64,000 nt of DNA, taken from positions 21,687,288 to 21,751,287 of the forward strand of contig CM030717.1 of assembly GCA_017979445.1 (NCBI GenBank). The letters run 5' to 3'. Position numbers and translations under genes: made by a program. Positions 13,201-25,200 of the stretch are shown here, piece after piece; the first letter of the stretch is position 1, and each line of letters opens with the position of its first letter. The stretch is from Akebia trifoliata (Eukaryota > Streptophyta > Magnoliopsida > Ranunculales > Lardizabalaceae). The notes beneath the pieces were generated by a model. That model was not told where the DNA came from, made no database searches, and saw nothing but the letters and a program-made list of their open reading frames with translations.

Positions 13201-16200
13201 AAATAGGCCATCAAATGTAGTTGTAAACCAGTTTTTAGTAAAATGAAATAGATTCAAGAGAGATTTATTTCTCTTCCAACTTAACTTCTCAACTTCTCTT
13301 GAAGTTTTCACACAAATTAGTCTAAATTTCCAGATCTGATTGCATTATTTGGTATCAGAACAAAGGGAATGCGATTTAATTTGGTGAGAAGTTAATCTAA
13401 TTTTAGATCTGTAAAAAATTGCAGATTTTTCAAATCTTTTCTCAATTTTAGATGTGGTGAATATTGCAGATTTTCATATCTATTTTGGATTTCAGATCTG
13501 TCTAAAATTTCAGATCTATTGAAGTTGTAGATTTTCAGATCTACTTTTCAATTTCAGATCTGAAAATTTTGGTGGTCGACTATTGAAGTTGTGTCATCAA
13601 GTATTCGAAATGAAACGACAACTACGAGGACGAATCAATGTGGTCAGGGATGCGCCAATGCTGCTATTAATCCGGAAGGAAATGGAGCAGCACAACATCC
13701 TAATCCAAAAGATGGAATGGAACACCTTCGAAAACAAATTGAAGCCTTAACTAAAATGGTTCAACGCCTTCAACCTCAAATGGAGCAACCTCGAAGGCCT
13801 CAAACTCCTAATTCTATGTCCTAAGACAATACTTCTAACTTAAGCACTTTCAACTTTGAAAATTCTTTTGGGATGAATCGAAATAGTAATTTCAGATTGG
13901 AGAATAATATCGAGGTAAATCTACCGAAATTTCAAGGTAGCCTCAATCCGGAAGAATTTGTTGATTGGCTTAATACTCTTGAACAAGTTTTCGAGTTATT
14001 ATGAAGTTTTCGAGGAAGTGAAGGTGAAATTAGTTGCCATCAAACTCAAGAGAAGAACCTCCGCATGGTGGGAACAATTGCAAGTGAGTCGAGTTTGAAG
14101 AGGTAAAGGGAAGATCAAAGATTGATGCAAGATGAAGAAAAAGCTCAAGGAGCAATTTCTTCCTTTCAATTACATGCAAGCCATGTATAAAGCCTTGCAC
14201 AATCTTCGACAACATGGGTGTGTGGTTGAATACACTAAGGATAGAAGAATTGTAGAAGAAGAACAATCAAGACTCTTAAAGAGAGCTTGTTAATGTATTT
14301 ATAATAAACCAAGAGTGAATGGATATAAATGCCCTTATATAGAGAATAATAGAAAACTAGGAAAAACATAAAAGATGACATATCATATTTCCCAATACTC
14401 TCCCTCAAGCTGGTGCAAATATATCAACTAAGCCCAGCTTGATAAGATGGGAATTGGTGATAGAAGGAGCAACCAACTTCGTAAGCATGTCGGCAAGCTA
14501 ATTTGAAGAAGATACGAAGACGGTCTAAAAAGCACCAGATCAAATTTTCTTCCTGAGAAAGAAAACATCAAACTCTATATGCTTGGTTCTCTCATGAAGG
14601 ACAGAATCAGAAGTATTGGAAATATTAGAATAGTCAGTTCTAGTTTGACTATTATTAGTTTATTTCATTTTATTCCTTATTTCTTTGTAAGGGCATTTAT
14701 GTCCATTCCATTATTTTTTATTATAAATATATGCCAAGCTCTCATTATGAGTTTGATTTTTCTCTTCTAAAATTCTTCTTGGTATCAGAGCAGAAAAACC
14801 TTTCACTCTTGCTCTTCGTTTTTTCTTCTGAATTTTTTTTTTCATTGATAACAACTAACCGAACTCACCTAGCGGTAGCCTCATCTGGAGTTTCTCCCCT
14901 TCGGGGGCTTTTTTCTTTTCTGATTTATATTCTCTTTATCGCATGTTGCGATAGAGAATTTATTAGCTCTTCACATGCTGCAATAGTTTTTTGCCCTGTG
15001 ATTTTTTGCCTACGTTAGGGCTTTTCTTTTAGAAGGATTTTATCAAACCTTTGCGTTGTAGGGTGAACTTCGATCAGCCTAACAGACTCAATCCAACTTG
15101 CGATAGCAGCAACAACACAACGTGTTGTTGTGTACATCCCGATCAGACCTAAAAAGACCTAAACAAGCCTGTGATCAGACCTACAGCCCTTGCGATCAGT
15201 TTATATGCCCTAAATAGACTTGCGATCAAACCCACAGACCTTGAACAGCTCTGCGACAGTAGCTGCTAGTGGTTGGGTGCCCTGCGATAAGTGTACAGTC
15301 CTTGGATAGCTCCTACGATTAGATTTACAGGCTTGGAACAACCTTGCGATCAGGTTACAGGCCTTGAACAGACCTACAACAGCAACAACAGGTAGTTGGG
15401 TGTCTTACGATCCTTGAATATCTCTTGCGATCAGATCTACAGGCTTGGAACAACCTTGTGATCAGGTTACAGGCCTTGTAACAGCCCTACGATCAGATCT
15501 AATAACCCCGCGATCAGATCTGATACCACCTACAGGCTTTGAACAGCCCTACGACAGCAGCAGCCTATAGTTGGAAGTCTTGCGATCAGTCTAAAAGGTC
15601 CTTAACTGCCCTGCCATCAATTCTACAGCAGATCTAGGGTGGTACGAAGACCTATGATAATAGTTTGGGGATTCGACAGCAACAGAAAGATATATATATA
15701 TATTGTGTGACATTCCTCGACAGCAACACGATCAATAGCATTATCTAACCTTCAATAGTACAAATACGATAGATCTCCCTTCAATCCAAAGTTTCCTTCT
15801 GTTCATAGTGTGCAATGACGACGACTCACGAGACTAAGGACTCTACCACAAGCCTTGGGGCTAATTTCTCAATCCAGCGCATAACCAATGCCCACTAGAT
15901 GGTCGTAACTTTCAGTCTTGGTCCCGATCGGTGCGACTTTATTTGGGTAGTAGAGGAAAATCTGGTTGGCTGTCCGGAGTTGTTCCTAAGCCACCCATCA
16001 CTGATCCTAAATTTGAACAATGGGAAATTGATAATTGCACCATTCTTGGATGGTTATTTAACTCCATGGAGCAACGCATCTACACTATGTTTATGTATCA
16101 TGAGACTGCCTCTTCTTTGTGGTCTACTCTTACTCAGACATATGCATATGCTAGTAATGACTCGAGGATCTATGAACTTTACCGCGATATTGCTCAGGCT

Positions 16201-19200
16201 ACCCAAGGAAATCAAAGTGTTGCAGATTACTTTGGATTCCTTCAGTCCCGTTGGGAGGAGCTCTCGCACTATGAATCCATGGCTGAGTTGTCTGCCAAGG
16301 CAGATGTTGTTCATAACACAGCCCTATCGCAATACTTAATAAAATAGCCAGCAACACAGCTAATCAGTAGCACAACCAGTCTTATTGCAACCCAGATCTG
16401 CCCTTATCGCAGCCCAGCACTGCCCTTAAAGGAGTTGATAGAGGGAGAGAAAAGAGGAAAGAGGGAGGTGACGACGGTGAAGCAAGCTCCAAGATCTTTT
16501 AGGGCTCTAATACCAAGAAGAATTGTAGAAGAAGAGCAATCAAGACTCTCAAAGAGAGCTTGTTAATGTATTTATAATAAAACAAGGGTGAACGGACATA
16601 ATTGCCCTTATGTAGAGAATAATAGAAAACAGTGAATAATAAAAAACTAGGAAAAACATAAAAGACGACACATCATATTTCCCAATAAGGACTTGTATCA
16701 ATTCATAACAAGAGTTGATTTGAACGAAATCGAAGAACAAATGGTTGCAAGGTATTTTAGTGATTGAAGCATTTTATTCCAAATATCCTTAAGTCTACAA
16801 AAAATTTCGACTATTTCAAAAGCCAATAATCGAGCTTTGTTGTTGGAAAAATAACAAAGTAGGAATATACCTAGGTATGGAGTATGGACAGCAGTCCCAA
16901 CATAACTCTAAGGCCAGATAACCATTTTGAGTTGATACCAAGGTTGACAACTTGTCTACTATGAGTAAGAGTGATGTTGTCGTGGTTGGACAACAAGCAA
17001 AGTCTATTCCTAATGCACTTAATCAGTCCTATACAAATTGATTTGGGGCTGGAAATTAGTTCTAAGGTGGCAACTTCAAGTACTACAAATGTGCTGATCC
17101 GGGACACAAATCTTCGGACTGTAGGAAGGCTAATGGTCCTTGCAATAAGGCACTTTTATTGGAGGAAATTGTGGAATCAGAACTAAATGAAGAGCTACCC
17201 ATTTATGATCAACCTCCCAATGAGGTCATTGGTGGAGATCTTGATGAAGAAAAGGGACTAACACTTATGATGAAGAAGACTCTTCCTACTCCCAAGCATG
17301 AAAATGAAGAAGATTGATTGAGAACCAATATCTTTTCTACCACTTGCATTATTGGTGGAAAAGTGTGTAACTTGATCATCGATGGAGGGAGTTGTAAGAA
17401 TGTAGTGTCACAAGAGGTGATTGATAAATTGAACCTCAAGACCAAAGAACATTCCCATCCTTCCAAATTATCATGTTTAAAGAAGGGGGTGAAGTTAAAG
17501 TACCAAGAGGTGCTTGATTACTTTCTCCATCCGAAAGAAGTATTTTGATTAGGTGTGGTGTGATGTGGTTCCTGTGGATACATAATATCTCTCACTTGGA
17601 AGACCATTGCAATATGAATGGCAAACCATTCACAATGGCATGAACACCTATACTCTTCACAAAGGAAATCAGCAATATACTCTACTTCTGATGAAGGAAA
17701 AAGTGTGTTCTAAACCTTCTACACCTACTTTACTTCTTGCCAAAAGTTTTATTAAGGAAAATCTTACTTTTGGTTACATTTATGCTTTAATTCCAAAAGA
17801 AAAAGTTGTTAATTTTCGTAAGCCAATAGTTATGGAAGAACTTCTAGAATATCATGTTGTTGTTTTTCCTCTTGAATTGCCCCCCGAAGTTGCCTCCCAT
17901 GCGAGATATCCAACAATGCATTGATCTAGTACCAGGTTCACTCCTTCTAGGCAAGGAAGCCTATATAATGATACCTAAAGAGAAGAAAGAGCTTCAAAAG
18001 CAAGTGGAAGAGCTCTTGGAGCGAGGGTACATACGGCTTAGTCTTAGCCCATGTGCAGCCCCAACACTATTAACTCCCAAGAAGAATGATTCTTGGAGAA
18101 TGTATGGATAGTCAAGCTATAAACAAGATAACTATCAACTACCGTTTTTCGATTCGTAGGTTGGATGACATGTTAGATTGCTTAGCGGGTGCAAGAGTGT
18201 TTTCCAAGATTGATCTCTGAAATGGGTACCATCAACTTAGAATCCGACCGAGGGGTGAATGGAAAATCGCTTTCAAGACACATAATGGGCTCTTTGAATG
18301 ACTTGTCATGCCATTTGGACTCACCAATACTCCTACCACTTTCATGAGAGTGATGACTCAAATGTTGCAACCTCTTATTGGAATGTGTGTGGTGGTCTAC
18401 TTTGATGACATATTGATTTATAGTCCTGGATTGAAGAAATGTAACTTCATTGTTGATAGAATGGTTTTTTTGGGTCATGTGGTGTCCTCCAGTGGAGTAC
18501 TCATGGATGAAGACAAGGTCAAAGCGATTGTGAATTGGCCTACACCTAGAATGCAAGAAGTGAGAAGTTTTCATGGTCTTGCCACTTTTTATAGAAGGTT
18601 TATCATAAATTTTAGCACCTTAGCATCCCCACTCATGAATTGACTTAAGAATAAGGTATATGAGTGGACACAAGATGGCCAAGATAGTTTTGTGCTCTTG
18701 AAGAAGATACCTATCGAGGCTCCTATTCTAGCTTTACTCGACTTTGATAAGACTTTTGCACTAGATCAGGATGCATCGGAAGTTAGAATTGAAGGTGTTC
18801 TTAGTTAAGAAGGACAGCCCATTACCTTCTTTACTGAAAAGTTGAATGGTGCCAAGCTCAAGTAATCAACTTATGATTTGGAGTTTCATGTCATAATACA
18901 AGCTATCAAGTATTGAGGGTACTATTTGGCTTACTAGGAGTTCATTCTATGTACCGACCATGAAGCTCTTAAGTACGTCAATAGCCAATCTCATCTAAAC
19001 AAATGTCATGCCAAGTGGGCGAATTTCTTACAACAACTCACTTTCTCTTTGAAGCACAAGTCGACTATTCTTAATAAAGTAGCTAATGAGTTAAGTCGAA
19101 GAGCTACATTAGTGATAGAGATGAAGTATGTAGTGGTTAGTTTTGATAGTTTTAAGGATCATTATTTTGCTCCTATTCTACATACAATTCAGCAAGGTAA

Positions 19201-22200
19201 ACATGCTGATCTTCTACTCAAAGATGACTTTCTTTTCAAGGATTTGAGGTTGTGTATGCCAAAATGTTCCCGATGAGAGAAGCTTCTTGTTGAATTATAC
19301 AATTTTGGTCAAGATAAGACTCTTGCATTGCTTCAAAAGGATTACTTTTGACGGGGAATTACAGGGTATGTTCAAAGGTGCCATGTGTGCCAAAAGCGCA
19401 AGGGTATGGCTACTAATTTAGGCGGGACCGTCGAGGGAAAGGGGAAATTGTCTCAATAGCAAAGACCCATTTGTGGCAGTGTCCCGGCAAGCGGTAATGA
19501 AATGAGATAAGTGTCTTTTAGGGCAACCTCTCCCATCAAACATAGAAAATGGTGGGATTTGGTACCCTGGTGGATAAGGAACCGTGTCATGATATGGAGG
19601 ATATGGACTGTGATAAGGCTGGATTGTTCCTGCATTCTTTGGGTTTTTTAAACTGAGTTTTTCATCCAATTCTTCCTTAGTGACAAACTGTGCGGAAGTA
19701 GATGGACCTGACTGAGCAGGTGGAGGTGCTGTTGCTTGTGCAGCTGGAACATAAGGCTGAAAAGCGGGAGGTGCAGAAGTTGAAGGAGTTGAGGCAGCTA
19801 TCAGTGCTTCCAGAGCAGCCAACTCAGCTCTTTTTTATGCCAAAATTTCTTCAAATGTAGGAGGCCGATAGGCTTCATTTAATTGGGGTTTGGGGGCTGC
19901 AATCTCGGCGGCCTTTTGTGCTATAATCTCATTTGAAGTCTTCAATAAGGATCCTGCCCATTGCTTGGGTGTCATCCATTTTGTCCTCTGGAACAAAATT
20001 ATGTTATGACTTCTTTGAATCATGGTCATATGGAACAGGTGTTGCGGTCACCACATTGCAGTCAACAATTCTATCTTTCTGAGCCCAATGAATCTCGTTG
20101 ACCTGAAGAAGGTTCTCCCATTCGTCAATTCATTTTTTTTTCTTCATTACTCAGTTCAGGGATTGGTGAAAGCATGTGTCTATCTCTTTGCATATTGGTT
20201 ATTTCTTTCACTAACAAGGCTGTACTTACCACTTCTGGTACCTAACAAACTTTGGTTACGTATTGGTATGGACTTTGTGTTGGGTCCCCCACCCACTCAA
20301 AGAAAGAATGACCATCATGGTGATTGTGGATTGGTTCTCCAAAATGGCACACTTTGTTCTGTGCTAGAAAACTATAGATGCTTCACATATTGTTAAACTC
20401 TTCTCAAAGAGGTTTACAAGTTGCATGGTGTGCCTACTTCTATTGTCTCTGATAGGGATGCCAAGTTCCTTAGTCATTTTTGGCATACTTTATGGAAGTT
20501 CATGGGACTTGAATTGAATTTCAGCACTTCCTTTCACCCTCAAACCGATTGACAAACGGAAATTATCAATCGAAGGAATCGAACTACTAATGCTTCTCCT
20601 TTTGAAGTGGTTTATGGTTCGAAGCCCTCTAGTGTTGTTGATTTGGTTCCTTTACCTACTAACAAGAGAACCAATGCTAGGGCTGAAGATATGGCAACAT
20701 TTATGAAGGATCTTCATGTACAAATCAAATTCCAAATTGAGAGCTCAAACAACAACTATAAGGAAGTTGTTGATCTTCACTAGAAGAGAAGTATACAATG
20801 TAGGTGACTTGGTTTAGGTGATTTTAAGCAAAGATAGGCAGTCGGGTAGCTTACACACCAAACTTGAAGTTCACAGAGTGGGACCTTGCAAGATATTGGA
20901 GTGCATCAATGATAATGCATACAACATGGAGCTTCCTCCCCATTTAAACACATTAATGTACTGCATTTGCTGCCCTATTATGTCGCCTAACTCATGGTCA
21001 AGTTCTTTCAAGGATGGGAGAATGACACAGTCCAAGTTAGTTAGTTAATTGTTTGTTATTTTGGTTAATAACAACTTGAAATAGTTAGTTGCTGGAGTTA
21101 GTTAGTCAGTTGTTGAAGTAAGTTAGTTGTTATGATTTTTTTTTACCTATAAATAGGCCATCAAATGTAGTTGTAAACCAGTTTTTAGTTGAATGAAATA
21201 GATTTGAGAGAGATTATTTTCTCTTCCAACTTAACTTCTCAACTTCTCTTGAAGTTCACACATATTAGTCTAAATTTCCTGATCTGATTGCATCAAATAG
21301 CTCAACTTCACAAATATGGGAAGCAAGCGAAGTCAAAATGGAACTTTGACAAGCAAAGTCACCATGAGAAGCAAGACAGGCCTGGTTTTATTAGTTTTCT
21401 TTTATTTTCATTATTTTGAAATTTATGACTACAACAATTTGTAGCAAAATAGAATTATTATATAAAATAAAAATAGAACTATTGTATAAAAGTATTTGAA
21501 CAAGTTTCAAATTTTTTCCAAGTGTCAAACACCTCATGCACTGCTAGACTTGGTAATTCATCACTCCTATCAATAATCATCTAATTTGTTGGTTTTTTTC
21601 TCTTCAATGGTGATTTATTTCTTCGCTTGAATATCACCATTTGTATAGTTTACTAACAACAAATTAACACTATTAATGGGCATAAAGGGATGATACTGGT
21701 TTCGAGATTTGATGCTAAACACTCAAGATAAATGAAACAGAAGTTGCACATCATTCATTGACATAAACTACAATAGTAAGTTCATGTTCTAAGATTATTT
21801 AAGAGAGCTGCTATTGGCACCCCAACTTTTACTTCTTACACCCCCAATTTCTTAAATTATTCATCACACCCCAAGTAAAGATTAAAACAAACTCTTCAAA
21901 CATCACGAAGCTTTGGCATAAATTATAATCTCAACATTACAAAACATTATAACACTCTTTCAAACAATTTCAATACTTTTTTACACTTATGAATGAGCTC
22001 GTACAAAAACCTAAACCCAAAAAATAGAAATCTAACGAAAAAAAAGAGATTCTATTGAAACTCCAACTTTTACTTATTCTCATCCATTCACTTAATTTCT
22101 TTATTTTTAATTGGGTGTAATAAGTAAAAGTTGGGGTGCCAAGAGCATCTCTCTCATTTAAAAATCTGAAGAAAAAAAAAATTAGGAGTCCGCTTAAAGA

Positions 22201-25200
22201 GTAACTCAAAAGTAATACCTGATTAACGAGTACACTATGCAATGAGTGGAAAGGAACCGAAGTTGTAGATTTTGTAGTTGCAGAGCTGATACTTTTATCC
22301 AACAATATTTGTTCATTATGGACCCATAAAGACTTCTTTGAGCAGACAACTTTGGGATACGAGTTCACAAGATAGTCGTCATCGTCGTTCATCAGGACAT
22401 CTTTCATCACATTAAGAAGTTTATCTTGATCGACGGAATCAAATGCCTTGGACACATCACAAATGACAACAAATACACTTGGAATGGTCTTGGAACCATT
22501 TTTCAAACCAGTAAGAAAAGGAGTTAGTTTCTTGTACACATCATAATAATCAAATACTGATGACCCCAACTTCTCAGGATGTTTCATCTTTATTCCTTTT
22601 AGAACTACACCTAAATCACGAAGAACATAATTCACCGGCTTGAAATAATCAAATTTTGATGCCTCTTTTCTCTGAATTCTTCGCAAATGATCTTTCAAAG
22701 AAGATTGTTGAACATGTAAATTTTTTCGAGCAGGTACTCTTGATGGCGCTTTAAGATTTGCTAGTACCCTCACCCCATTATCTTTTGGACAAAATCTGAC
22801 CTTAGAAAAACCAAATGAACGTTTTCTTAAAATACTACGGAAATATGTGTTGTCCAGCAAATTGTAGCTCTGTTCTCTTAAGGAAGTAATGGCTCTATTG
22901 GTCAGTTTCTCCCAAATGGGCTTCCGATAATAAAATATTTCTAGTTTTCCAACCTCACTTTCTGTGACATAGAAGTTAGCATGTATTATAGGCACTACTA
23001 GAGAAGAAAAGAACCAATATATCCAACATGAGAGAAGTTTATTTTTCAGAATAATTTTAGCATCAGTGCCCAACAAATGATTACTGAGGTAGCATGAAGA
23101 ACACTTATCTGATAGAAGTGGAAAACACGATGTTTTCAATCCTTGCATACATTGCTTCAGAGAGAATTTTTCAAATATTCTCAAATGTATGAACTTTGAA
23201 ATATTTCTCCATAAAGCTCTCCAATTAGAAGGACCTCCGAGTAAATCTGAAGGAACTATACTTCTACAAACAGCCCATATAAATGAGACAACCTGATTTT
23301 TTAGACAATAAGATCCACTCAGCTCAAACTGATGACCAACTGATGTGTCTGGTGGAAGATTGCTTTGATGAAGTGATTCCGCTGGGGATTCCTTCCTCTG
23401 AATGTAAATAAAGATCATATATTTAATTTTTAATAAATATGATAACATAGAAAAAAATATTAACTAAATATTTCAGCAAGATTTATTTTTTAAGAAAAAT
23501 AATAATAAAAAATGGTAAGTTCACAATTATATAAAATCAATCCAACATGAAACATGATAGTAAATAAAACACAATTTCCAATTAACGAAAACGTCATGAA
23601 ATTAAGGATATTTTTTGTGACAAAAAGGAAAATTTATTTACAATCAAAGAAAATTACATGCAAAGATCGCTAAACCTTACCAATGTGTAAATAAATAGAC
23701 TCGCATCAAGTTCAAAATAAAAGATAACTTGAACATTTTTTTCAACAAAATATATTATGGAAAACACCAAAGTATAAGACTCAAATAATTTGAATGAAGG
23801 AAGCCAACCTCAAGCATGGACCCAACTTTTCCTTGGGAGAATGGTACAATGGTTGGAACAGTACAGTGCTTATCCAACAATTTCAAATACTGGCAACGCC
23901 GGGTTCTGCGTATGAGACTTTTAAGCAATTTAAGAAGTGTGTGATATCTGATGAGCCAAAACAAATAATTAAAAAGAAAAAAAATGCACTAAATTGGACT
24001 AAATAAGAATTATAGAACTAATGCAGCCTTGTTAATCAATAAACAGCATGGAATATATTTTTAAAAGAGGCATAGCATTCACAAGTAACAAGAATTGGTG
24101 GGTTGATGTTACACAATTAGAGAGAGAGAAACTGCATTCAATTTTAGATTTAAAAAAAAGGCTAAACAAGTGAAGCCAAAAACCAAAGAGTGAAGGTCCA
24201 AAAATATAGGATATAGATCCATGATATCATTTAGGAGTTCTAGAAAAGATATATTAAGTCTGGCCAAGGAAGAAATAGGAAGCACATGTCAATGTTCCTA
24301 TTACTATGGAGTCTCATGATGTTAGGTAAACATTTGAGAAGCTTGATTGGTAGGCACAATAGAGGAGAAGACAAAACCAGAGAGTAAAGGTCCAAACAAA
24401 GATGATATAGATCCATGTTATCATATAAAAGTTCTATAAAATATGATACATGAAGTTTGGAGTTTCGTCAAGTGAAAAGGCCAAGGAAAACAGAGGAAGC
24501 ACGTGTCAACGTTCTTTGTTATGAACAAGTTAAATAAAAACACAACGAAACTTAAGAAACTAAAATAATTTTATTGATAATGGCCACTTCAAGAACGGGG
24601 GGGGGGGGGGGATGCGGGGCTCTTGATGTCTTGCCACTTCAAGCTCCTGACGAACTTTCTCCAAAATTTACTTATTCCTTTCCTAAAGACTTATCTTAAA
24701 CATCCTAAAGCTAAGAAAGGAAAGCCAAGCTATCTTAATTGCTTCATCTAACTAAGATCCTAATCTAATAAAAAATATTACTAATAAGTGGTAACTAACA
24801 GAAATTTAATCGAATATTAAAGTGGATATGTAGCATTCCTCTTCTTAAAAGTTTTAACAAGGAGCTTGAGGCTTGCTAGTGTTACTGGATTTGTCCCTAC
24901 TATGTTGAACCGCAAACAGGTACAAAGTGAACAAAGCCACAGACTGGTTCACTTTGTACCTGTTTGGGGGTTTTAAATAAAAAAACTTGAAATAAAACCA
25001 CTCTTTCGACACTGACAAGATTATATAGTGCACATGTATCTATAAATTTAAAGTTTATATAGTACATACACCACTGAGATTCGATTTATTGTCAGTCAAC
25101 GAACTATGACTTCTAAGTGTTGAAGCTCGACATTGACAAGATTTTTTCCACCACCTTAAATCTGACAGTATTGAAATCGTCGAGGTTCAATTGATTGTTA

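Larger units (their letters stand above)
14242..16686 (-). mobile_element. Ty1/copia remnant nested in gypsy A
   Basis: Flanked by AAGGA at 14237-14241 and 16687-16691 and bounded by two similar LTRs (about 14242-14396 and 16516-16686). Next to the right LTR the minus strand reads TTGGTATTAGAGCC, a primer-binding site. At 14400-14613 the minus strand carries the RNase H end ([10 protein letters not shown]...LADMLTKL...[12 protein letters not shown]) and a polypurine tract. Most of the interior is gone and replaced by a plus-strand copia piece. Confidence 0.8.
13114..21295 (+). mobile_element. Ty3/gypsy element A, complete but decayed, with nested insertions
   Basis: Flanked by a perfect 5-bp target duplication AATAG (13109-13113, 21296-21300). 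5' LTR, primer-binding site TTTGGTATCAGAACAAAG right after 13347, gag, protease, RT, RNase H and integrase in order, then 3' LTR. The frames contain many stops. It is antisense to TERT. Two insertions split it: a copia element at 14242-16686 inside gag, and a gag fragment of another gypsy at about 19419-20215 inside integrase. Element B in intron 3 is the same family, as seen in LTR and integrase similarity. Confidence 0.93.
12177..22218 (-). other. TERT: TERT intron 8
   Basis: 10,042 bp between exons 9 and 8. Roughly 8.2 kb is gypsy element A with its nested insertions (13114-21295), and a MITE lies 64 bp from the exon 8 splice donor. The remainder (12177-13108, 21301-21796) is AT-rich with nothing recognised. 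Confidence 0.9.

Noticed and set aside
15105..15135. Palindrome-like acaacacaacgtgttgttgt in copia leader
   Set aside because: The two halves do not pair exactly; ordinary within a leader made of similar words.
18182..18574. 130-codon minus-strand frame
   Set aside because: Antisense shadow of gypsy A reverse transcriptase.
11580..23448. Reading the large minus-strand RT frames as retroelement pol
   Set aside because: T motif, TEN segments, motif spacing and C-terminal extension identify TERT, and the frames are intact unlike every retroelement here.
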